In this document: in pieces, positions 8,757 through 17,658 of the stretch
How positions within the stretch are numbered: position 1 is the first letter of the stretch
Layout: every line of letters starts with the position of its first letter
Assembly (NCBI RefSeq): GCF_015100395.1
Contig: NZ_AP022847.1
Span: 1,304,501 to 1,368,500, forward strand
Direction of reading: 5' to 3'
DNA from: Nitrosophilus alvini
Lineage (GTDB): Bacteria; Campylobacterota; Campylobacteria; Campylobacterales; Nitratiruptoraceae
Length of the DNA stretch: 64,000 nucleotides
The notes under the pieces: generated by a model
The model's database searches: none
Seen by the model: the letters and a program-made list of their open reading frames with translations, nothing else
What the model was told of the DNA's origin: nothing
Made by a program: the position numbers and the translations under genes

Positions 8757-10232
8757 CTAATCGATTATAACATTTTCAAGTTTTATATACCCGTCCTCTC
8801 CCGTTATCATAGTACCGTTTACATATATATCGGTCAATTTCGGACTGAAAGAGGATGAGTAGCCAAGATAATAGAGTATCAATTCGGAAATATTGTAATG
8901 CGTCATGAAATGAGCGTTTTCAATCTCTTTGAGAGCTTTGTCTTCCAAATTCTTAGTATAAAAAACGAAAGGTACAGAATATACCTCCTTTTCAAAACAG
9001 TTGTGTCCCCATCTGCTTTTTTCTCCCAACATTTCTCCATGGTCGGAGGTGAATATAAAAACAGTAGGTCTTTTCGCAAAATTTTCTATATATTTTATTA
9101 TCTCGCTGATTACATAATCTGTATAAAGTACTGAATTGTCGTATCTGCCAAGCACATCTTCTGAAAACCTCCCAAACTCCTCGGGATAGTATCTATATGG
9201 TGAATGCTGTCCGCTCATCTGCAGCACAACAAAGCTTTTTTTGTTTAAATCCATACTTTTAAACTCCTCCAAAAGCTTCCCGTCCATCATTCCGAATTTG
9301 CAACCATCCGACATATCTTCACATGTTTTGAAAACATCTATAAATCTCATACCGATAAACTTTTTCATATACTTTATTACCCGCTGTGACTGCGAAGAGA
9401 TAAAATACGTTCTGTAGCCGTTTTTCTTTGCAAGCCTGAAAAGATTGCGGGAAAACAGCCTGATATTTCTCAGCTGCTTTGGATTTTCAATAGGATTTAA
9501 AAGCAGCGGAACACTCACATCGGTACTTGTTGCATACGATATACAAGGTTTATAGATAAAATTTTCTTTATTTTTCAGTCTGTCAAGGCCGGGGGTTGTG
9601 TCTTTTTCATAACCAAAAAGTCTCATCTTTGAATATCTTAAACTCTCACCTATAACAAGAATGATATTGGCTTCTCCCTCTTTGAGTGCTTCTATATCTG
9701 AAAAAAAATTTGTCTGATACGGAGCTTCTTTTTCTATCAGCGCGTAATCTTTCAAACTCGAAGCCAAAAGAAAAACCGAGTAATTTTTAAAATTTCCCCC
9801 AAGAATTATAAAAATAACGGAGATAAGAGCTAGCTTTCCCATACGATGTTTCTTGAGTTTTTTGCCTAGTGTCGCAAAAGCGAAAATCATAGCCGCAAAA
9901 AACAACCCGCTTACAACAAACGCTTTTAAAAAAACAGCTCTTCTGTCGAAAAAAGTATCGAATGTCTCTGTAGTATGCCTTGTGAAAAGCACAATATCGT
10001 TTATAGTTATACTCCTGCCATAGTAAGAATAGAAGAGATATCCGACAAACGAGAAAAGAAAAATGGTTATCAAAAAAACAAAAAGTGAATATCTATGCAT
10101 ATAACTGGCACATAAAATTAGCAAAAAGAGTAAAAATATCTCTTTTTGAAATATAGTTCCAAATATCAGATAATCTGCAACAAGAAAAAGTAAAACACTA
10201 GTCAGTGAAAAAAGGATATTATAAAAGTTCAT
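8757..10232 (-). CDS. Phosphoethanolamine transferase (EptA/EptC-like sulfatase-fold membrane protein)
   Basis: 491 residues: five hydrophobic segments in the first ~160 residues, then a periplasmic alkaline-phosphatase/sulfatase fold. Metal and catalytic residues align with EptA: Glu196 in VIGES, Thr235 in YATSTDVS (the same 39-residue spacing as in EptA), then HSPYRYYP, SDHGEMLGE and WGHN. It should transfer phosphoethanolamine from phosphatidylethanolamine to lipid A, a core sugar or a surface protein; in Campylobacter EptC modifies lipid A and the flagellar rod. The start overlaps the upstream Sir2 gene by 14 nt, so they are co-transcribed. Acceptor unknown. Confidence 0.88.
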   Translation of the reverse strand: MNFYNILFSLTSVLLFLVADYLIFGTIFQKEIFLLFLLILCASYMHRYSLFVFLITIFLFSFVGYLFYSYYGRSITINDIVLFTRHTTETFDTFFDRRAVFLKAFVVSGLFFAAMIFAFATLGKKLKKHRMGKLALISVIFIILGGNFKNYSVFLLASSLKDYALIEKEAPYQTNFFSDIEALKEGEANIILVIGESLRYSKMRLFGYEKDTTPGLDRLKNKENFIYKPCISYATSTDVSVPLLLNPIENPKQLRNIRLFSRNLFRLAKKNGYRTYFISSQSQRVIKYMKKFIGMRFIDVFKTCEDMSDGCKFGMMDGKLLEEFKSMDLNKKSFVVLQMSGQHSPYRYYPEEFGRFSEDVLGRYDNSVLYTDYVISEIIKYIENFAKRPTVFIFTSDHGEMLGEKSRWGHNCFEKEVYSVPFVFYTKNLEDKALKEIENAHFMTHYNISELILYYLGYSSSFSPKLTDIYVNGTMITGEDGYIKLENVIID

Positions 10233-11031
10233 AGATTTTCGAAATCGCCGACTTCGCTCCCTCTTTTATGCTTATAGTCTCTTCCGGCCCCTCATAATCT
10301 CTTGGATTTATCCTGATCAATGGCGCACTGTACATTTTAGATACTCTCTCGCTCAGCATCCTCACTGTTGCTACGGCAGTTCCGGCACCAATCTCTATTA
10401 TCACCAAAGATTTCACTTTTTGCAAAAATTCGTTGAACCTCTCCGCCTGCATATCGGTTCTGTCCGATACCCAGTTCCAGTCACCGAACATCAGTATATT
10501 TGGCCTCGCCACATCACCGCAGTATCTGCAGTAGGGAAGCGGATCAAGGGCCCTGAATTTCTCTTCATCGATCCTTACTTCAACATCTTCAGCACTCCAG
10601 ATATTATCGCAGCAGGGATGTATACACTGCAGATGGTGAATCGATCCGTGACACTCTTCTATTTTGTATCTGTCAAAACCTGCCTTTTGAAACTGTCCGT
10701 CCACATTGGAGGTAAATACGAAATAGTCCTTTTTGCTTTTTGCAATACTTAGGAGTTTGTAAAAACCTTCATGCGGTTCAGTTTTTCTGTAAAGATTTAG
10801 TCTGTGTCCGTAAAAAGCCCATGCAAGATGAGGATCATCGAAAAACCAGGTGGGATTTGCCATCTCTTCAAAAGAGACACCGAGTCTCGCTATCGGCGGG
10901 TATGCCCGCCAAAACCCCTCTTTGCCTCTGAAATCGGGCAGTCCGCTGTCCACTCCCATACCCGCGCCGGCAGTGATGAGCAGATATTCGGCTCTTTTTA
11001 TCTCTTCGGCTGCTTTTACGATACTCTCCAT
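10219..11031 (-). CDS. Sir2-family NAD-dependent protein deacylase
   Basis: 270 residues with the Sir2 motifs: NAD-binding AGAGMGVDSGLPDFRG (21-36), FTSNVDGQFQKAG in place of TQNIDGLHxxAG, the catalytic histidine in ECHGSIHHLQC, and zinc-type cysteines (LQCIHPCC and YCRYCGD). GAGMGVDSG differs from the common GAGISxxSG and TSNVDGQF from TQNIDGL, so this belongs to a divergent bacterial subgroup. It removes acyl groups from lysines using NAD, or may act as an ADP-ribosyl-linked enzyme. The start has GAGGGG upstream. It forms a two-gene operon with the phosphoethanolamine transferase; no functional link is obvious. Confidence 0.9.
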   Translation of the reverse strand: MESIVKAAEEIKRAEYLLITAGAGMGVDSGLPDFRGKEGFWRAYPPIARLGVSFEEMANPTWFFDDPHLAWAFYGHRLNLYRKTEPHEGFYKLLSIAKSKKDYFVFTSNVDGQFQKAGFDRYKIEECHGSIHHLQCIHPCCDNIWSAEDVEVRIDEEKFRALDPLPYCRYCGDVARPNILMFGDWNWVSDRTDMQAERFNEFLQKVKSLVIIEIGAGTAVATVRMLSERVSKMYSAPLIRINPRDYEGPEETISIKEGAKSAISKIYELL

Positions 11032-11114
11032 GCCAGACCCCTCTTTCCATGCTCTTGAAATATTATAGCAAATCGCATACTATATGCTAAAATAGCAAAA
11101 AAACAGGACCGAAT

Positions 11115-12302
11115 ATGCTAAATTCCAGACTTATAAACCTTCTCTTTTCCACAGCGAGCATAGACAGATGGAACGACCAGATAAGGCCGGTCGATTTTGT
11201 AGAACTGGATAAACAGTCGCATAAAATGATAATCGCCTGGCTGCTCGCACGCATAGAAGAGACGGAAAACGGTACAGAAATAGACTGGGTAAAACTTGTG
11301 GACTTCGCTATATCTGAGTTCATGTACAGAGCGGTAGTGACGGATCTCAAGCCGCCTGTTTTCCACTTTCTGCTCAAACACAAAAAAGAGGAGATAGGAA
11401 AATACGCAAAAGAGACACTTTTTCCCCTTCTTGACCAAAAACTGCAGCAAAAGTTCGAAGATTACCTCTCAACTGACAGTTCTCTCATAGAAAGAAGGAT
11501 CATAGATGCTGCACACTATCTGGCGAGCAGGTGGGAATTTGGCATCATATACCACTTCTATCCCAAAGCTGCAGGAGTCGAAGAGATAAGAGAAAAGATA
11601 GAGTCCGAAGTAGAAGACCATCTCGACCTTACAGGTGTCAGACGCCTGGAGCTTGGCATAAAGAGTAAAAATTTCCTGGAAATCTGCGCCATGCTTAGAT
11701 TTCAGAAAAGATGGGCAAAAACTCCCAGAATTCCTCAGACATCCGTTTTGGGACATATGTTTTTCGTAGCGGTCATCACCTACTTTTTCAGTATCGAATA
11801 CGGAGCATGCGACAGAAAAATCTACAACAACTTTTTTACCGCCCTATTCCACGACCTCCCCGAAGCTCTTACAAGAGATATCATAAGTCCCGTAAAATAT
11901 GGAGTCAAAGGGCTTGACGAGATACTAAAAGAGTATGAACAAAACCTTATAGAAGAAAAACTCCTTCCTCTTCTGCCGCCCTATCTCAGAGACGAAATGA
12001 GATACTTCATAGCAGACGAATTCTCAAATAGAGTTATGATAGATGGCAAAGTCAAAAAGATAAAAGACGAAGAAGAGATGATAAAAACCTACAACAAAGA
12101 CCTGTTCGATCCCATAGACGGCTCTTTGATAAAAGTGGCCGACCATCTTGGAGCTTACATTGAAGCCGTATCCTCCATAAACAACGGCATAAAACCCAAA
12201 AATCTCATAAATGCAAAAAATGACCTTCTAAAAAAATACAAAAATAGAAAAATCTTCGGGATAGATGTCTACAATATATTAGAAAAACTGGAAGATATGT
12301 AG
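11115..12302 (+). CDS. HD-domain phosphohydrolase (YfbR-like 5'-nucleotidase fold, long form)
   Basis: 395 residues. The HD core shows His214 (VLGHMFFVA), His246-Asp247 in LFHDLPEALTRDIISPVKYG, and a downstream Asp in KVADHLGAYIEA. The segment HDLPEALTRDI...PVKY is the hallmark of the YfbR/HD_3 group, which dephosphorylates deoxynucleoside monophosphates. YfbR itself is about 200 residues; here ~190 extra residues precede the HD core and are of unknown role. Start ATG 11115 with an AGGA ribosome site. Convergent with the small exported protein gene, 8 nt apart. Confidence 0.82.
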   Translation: MLNSRLINLLFSTASIDRWNDQIRPVDFVELDKQSHKMIIAWLLARIEETENGTEIDWVKLVDFAISEFMYRAVVTDLKPPVFHFLLKHKKEEIGKYAKETLFPLLDQKLQQKFEDYLSTDSSLIERRIIDAAHYLASRWEFGIIYHFYPKAAGVEEIREKIESEVEDHLDLTGVRRLELGIKSKNFLEICAMLRFQKRWAKTPRIPQTSVLGHMFFVAVITYFFSIEYGACDRKIYNNFFTALFHDLPEALTRDIISPVKYGVKGLDEILKEYEQNLIEEKLLPLLPPYLRDEMRYFIADEFSNRVMIDGKVKKIKDEEEMIKTYNKDLFDPIDGSLIKVADHLGAYIEAVSSINNGIKPKNLINAKNDLLKKYKNRKIFGIDVYNILEKLEDM

Positions 12303-12310
12303 GGTTTCAT

Positions 12311-12688
12311 TTATTTTATTATACATTCTCCATAGTATTGTGATGGAACAATTTTTCCAAGCATAGCAGTATGTCTACTATGAACGGCTTTACCATTAGC
12401 AATAATTGTAGTAGTCATTACATTTTTCCAGCTTGTAACTTCTATAAATGTGACACTCTTTTCTATTTCATTGTATACTAATATTACATCGCTTAGACCA
12501 TTATTCCCCTCCTGATAGGACTTTCCAGTCTGAATGTCAACTTTAAATTTTAGATAAAAGTTTTCTGCCTTATGTAAACCATCTTCAGTTGCATATTTTG
12601 AAAATCTACAATCATAGTTAATAACCTTATCATTTGCAAACAAGAATGCGCTTAAGAGTATTGCCATAAAAAATACTTTTGTTTTCAT
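12311..12688 (-). CDS. Small exported protein of unknown function
   Basis: 125 residues with a clear Sec signal peptide (MKTKVFFMAILLSAFLFAN, probable cleavage after FAN or AFLFA). The mature part is beta-rich, ends in YGECIIK, and contains two cysteines (DCRF and GEC) that could form a disulfide across the domain. Not recognised as any known family. Ribosome site AAAGGTGAG lies just upstream. It marks the edge between core-like genes and the AT-rich island; which side it belongs to is unclear. Confidence 0.7.
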   Translation of the reverse strand: MKTKVFFMAILLSAFLFANDKVINYDCRFSKYATEDGLHKAENFYLKFKVDIQTGKSYQEGNNGLSDVILVYNEIEKSVTFIEVTSWKNVMTTTIIANGKAVHSRHTAMLGKIVPSQYYGECIIK

Positions 12689-13191
12689 ATCTCACCTTTC
12701 TTTTAGAAAATGTATAAACTTTTTTCCAACAAATAAATTTTTTTACTTTTACCGTAGACAAGGCCAAGTTATTTTATCTGCCCCTATTTGCTATAGTGTA
12801 GCATTTTGTATATTATGACTTGGAAAAACTATGATTTTGTTTACTTACAATAGACTTATGCCATATTTACATAATTTACATACAGATTTTCAATTCTATC
12901 AAAGAGTAGAAAATAGAAGCGAGATATTGTGGTTATAGATATAAGAAAGTTATAGTCAAGAAGAAATTTAATAATTATGTTTGTGTTCGAGCGTAACGAC
13001 AAAGAAATCAGTTCGATTAAATGGTCCTTAGTTTATCATCCAGAGAGTTATATTTTCTGCTTTTTATTATTTATCTGATGGGGATTATGGGGCTTTATTA
13101 AAGCATTGTTTTTTAAATTTTAATAAATTAATATTACTATAATTTTATTTTAATTAAAATATTTTAAAATTAAGATTGTTGGAACGATGTT
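12689..13191. other. 503-bp AT-rich gap at the left edge of the accessory island
   Basis: No open frame with a usable start and no clear gene remnant was found on either strand. The only elements seen are a TATAAT at 13138-13143, which fits the -10 of the helicase gene at 13192, and the ribosome site of the minus-strand gene near 12693-12702. I looked for a copy of the tRNA-Met 3' end (32769 onward) as an attachment site and saw none. Confidence 0.6.
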
Positions 13192-15813
13192 ATGGAAAAG
13201 TTTTTTTATTTAAATGACGATTGGAAAATCGTTAGAAAATTAGTTAAAGAACCTAAGGAAGGAAGATTTTTTAGTATAGATGACTTAAATCTTAGTAATG
13301 AAACAAAGCAATATTTAAATAAAAATTTTTCTAAAGGAATATATGGTCATCAAAAGAAAGCTATTGAATTATTTAAAAAAAATCAAAATATATGCGTAAC
13401 TACCTCTACTGCTTCGGGTAAATCTTTAATATTTCAAGTTTGTTCTCTTGAAACAATTAACAAAAATTTTAATAGTAAGGTTATGGCTATTTATCCTTTA
13501 AAAGCTCTTTCTCATGAGCAATATGAGAAATTTTTAAAAATCAATAAGAATTTAAAAGTTGGTCGTATAGATGGTTCGGTTGATATGTCTGAACGAATTA
13601 AAATATTAAAAAACTCAGATATTATAATTTTTACTCCAGATGTAATTCATGCATGGTTATTGGATAATTTAGCAGATAAAAATATCATTAAATTTTTTGA
13701 AAATCTCGATTTAATCATTATTGATGAAGCTCATCTATATTCAGGAGTGTTTGGTAGTAATAGTGCTTATGTTTTTCGAAGAATAAATCATATAGTATAT
13801 CTTTTAAAAAATATAACACCTCAATATATTGCTGCTTCAGCAACGGTAAAAGATCCCAAACAACATTTAAAAACATTATGTGGAATAGATTTTGAAATAA
13901 TAAATGAAAAATTTGATACATCACCAGAATACGAAAAAGAAATATTGTTAGTTGAAAAATCTCCAACCAAGGACTTATTGAGTGCATTGAGTGAAGTATT
14001 TACCTATATCATAAAAGAAACCGATAAAAACTTTATTACATTTGTTGATAGTAGAAAACAAACAGAATATATTGCAACAATAAGTTCTAGAACACTATTA
14101 GAAAAAAAGGCTGAAGAAGAAAATACCAATGAAGCGTTAGAAGAAATGATTGAAAAAGACAACTCAGTTTGTCCTTATAGATCTGGTTATGAAGAAGAGG
14201 ATAGAAATATCATTCAAGAAAAACTTAATAATGGTATTTTAAGAGGTATTGTAAGTACAAGTGCTTTGGAAGCAGGTATAGATGTACCTTATTTAGATAT
14301 TGTGATATTAGTTGGTATCCCAAACTCTGCAACGAGTTTATATCAAAGAATAGGAAGAGTAGGTAGACAAAAAAAAGGTACAATCATAGTTATTAATGAT
14401 GGTTCCCCTATCAGCAATGCAGTTTTCTCTAATAAAATAAATTTTTTCGAAATTCCATTACAAGAGAGTGCTTTATATTTAGAAAATCATAGAATTCAAT
14501 ATATTCATGTATTATGTTTAGCAAGGGAAAATGGTGAACATGATCAAGTTTGTCAGTCAATAAAATGTGAAAAAAAAGTTTATGAAACTAAAATAGATTT
14601 TCCTCAATCATTTATAGAGTTTTGTAAAAAAGAGATAACAGGTGAAATATCAACTGAATTTCAAATGATGAAATCTCAATGTGGTGATGACCCTAATCAT
14701 TTTTTTCCTCTAAGAGATATTGATATTCAATATAAAGTAGTTTATAAATCTGGTCCAAATATAAAATATTTAGGAACATTATCCTATTCGCAAATTATGA
14801 GAGAAGCATATCCAGGAGCAGTTTATTATTATTACAAAAAGCCTTATAGAGTTTATAATATTGATCATAATAAAAAAATAGTAGAAGTAAGAAAAGAGAA
14901 ATATTATACAACTCAACCAATAATGTTTGATCCTATTATTAGACCAAATTTTTCAAATGAAAGCATATTGAATGCTGTTAAAATTGATGACATTTATATA
15001 ATAGAAACAGTTTTACAAATAAGCGAACTAATAAGTGGTTTTAATGAGAAGCGTGGGCCAAATAAATTAGAATTTGATTATCCATTAAAAGGTAAAAATA
15101 GTCTATATTATAAGAAAAAATATTTTGCAAGAAATTATTTTACTACCGGAATAATTATAATTAATAAAAATTTTAATAAATTTAATAATAAGGAGTTACA
15201 TTATTTGAATTTATTGTTATATGAAGCATTTAAAATTACTGTTCCTTTTGAAAGTCGTGATATAGATTTTGGAATAGATAAATCAAGAGTCAATAAAGAT
15301 TTTATTACTGAAAATGATAAATTTTTAAGTATTTATGATCAAACATATGGCAGTTTACGCCTCTCCAGTAAATTTATACAACAAGAAAATATTGAAAATA
15401 TAGCTAATTATGCTATTTATCTTTATAATGAGCAAAAATCCGAAAACTATTACCCGAAAATAGAAAAATTTTTAAATTATTTTTATTTAAAAATAACAGA
15501 TAGTGAAATTAAGCCTTTAAATTTTTCAGAATTTGATGAAGAAATATCTATTAATGATGATAGTCTCATAAAAATTTTACTTCCGGGTTCCAAAGGATTG
15601 AATATAAAAATGAGTAATGAAATTTTTCAAATTAGTGACATAGCTTATACAAGACATGGTGTAATGTACAGAGGAAAATATCCTGATCACACTAATCCAA
15701 GAGAAAGAAATATTATTTTTAGTGTTCCAATAGAAAATATAGAGCCAATTCCTGGTGAATCAAATTGGGGATATTTTAATATTGATACTGGTGAAATAAT
15801 AGAAAACAATTAA
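13192..15813 (+). CDS. DEAD/DEAH-box helicase of the MrfA/Hrq1-like superfamily 2 group
   Basis: 873 residues. Helicase motifs: Walker A TTSTASGKSL (70-79, the TASGKSL form typical of MrfA/YprA and Hrq1), DEAH at 178-181, SATVKDP, and motif VI YQRIGRVGRQ (384-393). After residue ~480 come SQCGDDPNHFFP and later IYDQTYGSLRL, which recall the MrfA C-terminal region, but there is no cysteine in the last ~375 residues, so the zinc-binding cysteine cluster of MrfA/DUF1998 is missing. MrfA proteins are 3'-5' helicases of mitomycin repair; relatives occur in phage-defence loci such as Druantia. Base composition is much more AT-rich than in the upstream core genes, suggesting transfer. The unknown gene 13 nt downstream is almost certainly its partner. 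Confidence 0.85.
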   Translation: MEKFFYLNDDWKIVRKLVKEPKEGRFFSIDDLNLSNETKQYLNKNFSKGIYGHQKKAIELFKKNQNICVTTSTASGKSLIFQVCSLETINKNFNSKVMAIYPLKALSHEQYEKFLKINKNLKVGRIDGSVDMSERIKILKNSDIIIFTPDVIHAWLLDNLADKNIIKFFENLDLIIIDEAHLYSGVFGSNSAYVFRRINHIVYLLKNITPQYIAASATVKDPKQHLKTLCGIDFEIINEKFDTSPEYEKEILLVEKSPTKDLLSALSEVFTYIIKETDKNFITFVDSRKQTEYIATISSRTLLEKKAEEENTNEALEEMIEKDNSVCPYRSGYEEEDRNIIQEKLNNGILRGIVSTSALEAGIDVPYLDIVILVGIPNSATSLYQRIGRVGRQKKGTIIVINDGSPISNAVFSNKINFFEIPLQESALYLENHRIQYIHVLCLARENGEHDQVCQSIKCEKKVYETKIDFPQSFIEFCKKEITGEISTEFQMMKSQCGDDPNHFFPLRDIDIQYKVVYKSGPNIKYLGTLSYSQIMREAYPGAVYYYYKKPYRVYNIDHNKKIVEVRKEKYYTTQPIMFDPIIRPNFSNESILNAVKIDDIYIIETVLQISELISGFNEKRGPNKLEFDYPLKGKNSLYYKKKYFARNYFTTGIIIINKNFNKFNNKELHYLNLLLYEAFKITVPFESRDIDFGIDKSRVNKDFITENDKFLSIYDQTYGSLRLSSKFIQQENIENIANYAIYLYNEQKSENYYPKIEKFLNYFYLKITDSEIKPLNFSEFDEEISINDDSLIKILLPGSKGLNIKMSNEIFQISDIAYTRHGVMYRGKYPDHTNPRERNIIFSVPIENIEPIPGESNWGYFNIDTGEIIENN

Positions 15814-15826
15814 TACGGGATAAAAT

Positions 15827-16528
15827 ATGTTATGTATAACAAGCAGTAAAGTATTAGATATAAAATTGGAATCTTTACTAATTAATGATATGTTTAGAAA
15901 TAATGGGAATGACAAACTAAATTATGATTTTATTCCTTTTGAAAAAAGACAACTCCAATCTGTAAAATTAATAAAACTTTATTTTTTGCATAGAGGAAGA
16001 AATGCTTGGTATGGTACTTGGACAAGACACTTTATACCTGACATGTCATTATACAAATCTTTAGAAGAAGCTCAAAAAAGTGCTGAGGACATAAGAAAAC
16101 AAGGAAATGTTTTTTATATTGAAGAATTACCTGCTATTCTTTTTGAGTTTGAAGACAATGTAGGTATGATTGTTACGCAAATTAATACAGAAACTCCATT
16201 ATCAGAATTTGATTTTAAAAAATTAAATAATTTTATTGAAACGAAGATAAATATTAAAGATGATATTAGAGGTGAAAATATTGAATTTATATTTAACCAC
16301 AAAGGAGAATACTGGAAAGCAATACCAGATAATAAGGATTCTTTAATAACTATTTTTATTGAATCTACAAAAAATTTTGAACTTCTTAAAACTACTCCAT
16401 TAAAAGGATGGAAAAGTAAATCTATTGGAAAAGATTACTTTCTTCAATGGAATAAATTTGATGATTATAAAATTTCTCAAACTTACATAAGAAAAATATA
16501 TAAAATATTTGGAAACTTTAATTTATAA
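15827..16528 (+). CDS. Unknown protein paired with the MrfA-like helicase
   Basis: 233 residues, not recognised. It is soluble, mixed alpha/beta, with an aromatic patch (RGRNAWYGTWTRHF near 57-70) and no cysteine beyond residue 3. It has no nuclease motif I can identify. The gene follows the helicase by 13 nt with a GGGA ribosome site and shares its AT-rich composition, so it is read as the second gene of a two-gene unit. A role as DNA-binding or effector subunit is guesswork. Confidence 0.7.
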   Translation: MLCITSSKVLDIKLESLLINDMFRNNGNDKLNYDFIPFEKRQLQSVKLIKLYFLHRGRNAWYGTWTRHFIPDMSLYKSLEEAQKSAEDIRKQGNVFYIEELPAILFEFEDNVGMIVTQINTETPLSEFDFKKLNNFIETKINIKDDIRGENIEFIFNHKGEYWKAIPDNKDSLITIFIESTKNFELLKTTPLKGWKSKSIGKDYFLQWNKFDDYKISQTYIRKIYKIFGNFNL

Positions 16529-16777
16529 ATCTGAATATAGTTTACACTCAAGTTCTTAATTTTAAGATAGACTTCTCCATGTAAGAGAACATAAAAGAAA
16601 AAGTCTATTCATAAGAAATAATAGCGAAATTTTCAGAAAAGTTCTAAAAGAATAATAGTATTGTAAACGATAAGCCATTCAGCCATTTTTTTATTAAATT
16701 CATGGATATTACAAGACACATATACATGGAAAATGAACTTATTAAAAAGAGAGTGGATATGAAGTGAATTTTCGAAC

Positions 16778-16813
16778 TTGACACTCAACATCATATAGTA
16801 TATACTATATGAT
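16778..16813 (+). promoter_or_regulatory. vapBC promoter with a 24-bp perfect palindromic operator
   Basis: TTGACA at 16778-16783 and TATACT at 16801-16806 are 17 bp apart. A perfect 24-bp palindrome (16790-16813, centre AGTATATACT, ends ATCAT/ATGAT) covers the -10 box and the predicted start of transcription. This is the arrangement expected for autorepression by the VapBC complex. Confidence 0.85.
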
Positions 16814-16834
16814 ATATATTATAAAGGAGTTCTC

Positions 16835-17071
16835 ATGACAGCAACAGCAAAACTTTTTAAAAACGGACAAAGCCAAGCGGTCAGACTTCCAAAAGAGTTC
16901 AGGTTTGAAAATCAAAATGAAGTGTTTGTAAAAAAATATAAAAAAGGCATATTGCTCATTCCAAAAACAAAAGATATTTGGGATGTTATGATTAGAAGCC
17001 TTGATGAATTTAGCGAGGATTTTCTAAAAGAAAGAACACAACCTGAGCAAAAAAGAGAGGAACTATTTTGA
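16835..17071 (+). CDS. vapB: VapB-type antitoxin (SpoVT/AbrB-like)
   Basis: 78 residues. The N-terminal TATAKLFKNGQSQAVRLPKE is the swapped-hairpin AbrB DNA-binding fold typical of VapB/MvpA antitoxins; the acidic and basic C-terminal tail would neutralise the toxin. The ribosome site AAGGAG lies 6 nt before the ATG. It overlaps vapC by 4 nt (17068-17071), ensuring coupled translation, and is probably autoregulated through the palindrome just upstream. Confidence 0.93.
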   Translation: MTATAKLFKNGQSQAVRLPKEFRFENQNEVFVKKYKKGILLIPKTKDIWDVMIRSLDEFSEDFLKERTQPEQKREELF

Positions 17072-17469
17072 AAAAGAGAATGTTAGATACCAATATCTGT
17101 ATCTATATTATAAAAAACAGACCGACAACTGTTTTGAAAAAATTCAAAGATTTTAATATAGGAGATTTGGCAATTTCATGTATAACTGTGTCTGAACTCT
17201 ATTATGGAGCTTATAAAAGTAAATATACGGAAAAAAATCTAAAAGCTCTTGAGGATTTCCTTTATCCTTTTGATATTATCGAATTTGACGAAAACGCCGC
17301 CGTTGAATATGGGAAAATAAGAGCCTCATTAGAAAAAAAAGGACTAATCATAGGTGGGCTTGATATGTTGATTGCAGCAAGTGCAAAATCCCAAGGAATG
17401 GTGCTTGTGACAAACAACACTAAAGAGTTTAGCAGGATTGACAATCTAAAAATTGAAAACTGGGTATAA
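17068..17469 (+). CDS. vapC: VapC-type PIN-domain toxin ribonuclease
   Basis: 133 residues, full-length PIN domain. Acidic metal ligands are Asp7 (MLDTN), Glu43 (SELYYG) and Asp99 (GGLDMLIAA), with the usual VTNNTKEFSRI near the end. Members cleave initiator tRNA or rRNA and are held inactive by VapB. The start is taken as TTG at 17068, because AGAGAGG lies 7 nt upstream of it, whereas the ATG at 17080 would be 19 nt away. Co-transcribed with vapB in the accessory island. Confidence 0.93.
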   Translation: MKKRMLDTNICIYIIKNRPTTVLKKFKDFNIGDLAISCITVSELYYGAYKSKYTEKNLKALEDFLYPFDIIEFDENAAVEYGKIRASLEKKGLIIGGLDMLIAASAKSQGMVLVTNNTKEFSRIDNLKIENWV

Positions 17470-17618
17470 ACTGTTTTTACCAAATAAAAGATAATTCTAT
17501 TTTACATAATTTCTCTCGGTTCAATCTAAACAATTATGCTAAATTTACTCGGTATAGTGAATAAAAACTGGTAAAACTATCATTATAGTTTTTTATGTTA
17601 AATACATAAAATACTTTA

Positions 17619-17627
17619 TGCTATAAT
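17619..17627 (+). promoter_or_regulatory. Extended -10 promoter for the ATPase gene
   Basis: TGCTATAAT at 17619-17627 is a perfect extended -10 element 31 nt before the TTG start at 17659. No -35 match is seen. Confidence 0.6.
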
Positions 17628-17658
17628 TGTTATGTAAAAAACGTAAAAGGAGCTCTGC

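Noticed and set aside
12689-13191. Second copy of the tRNA-Met 3' end as the left attachment site
   Set aside because: Searched by eye for GTAGCTGGGG- and GGACTTGAACC-like words; none found.
16567-16608. ATAGACTT/AAGTCTAT inverted repeat after the helicase partner gene
   Set aside because: 8-bp arms with a 26-nt loop and no T-run in AT-rich DNA; too weak to call a terminator.
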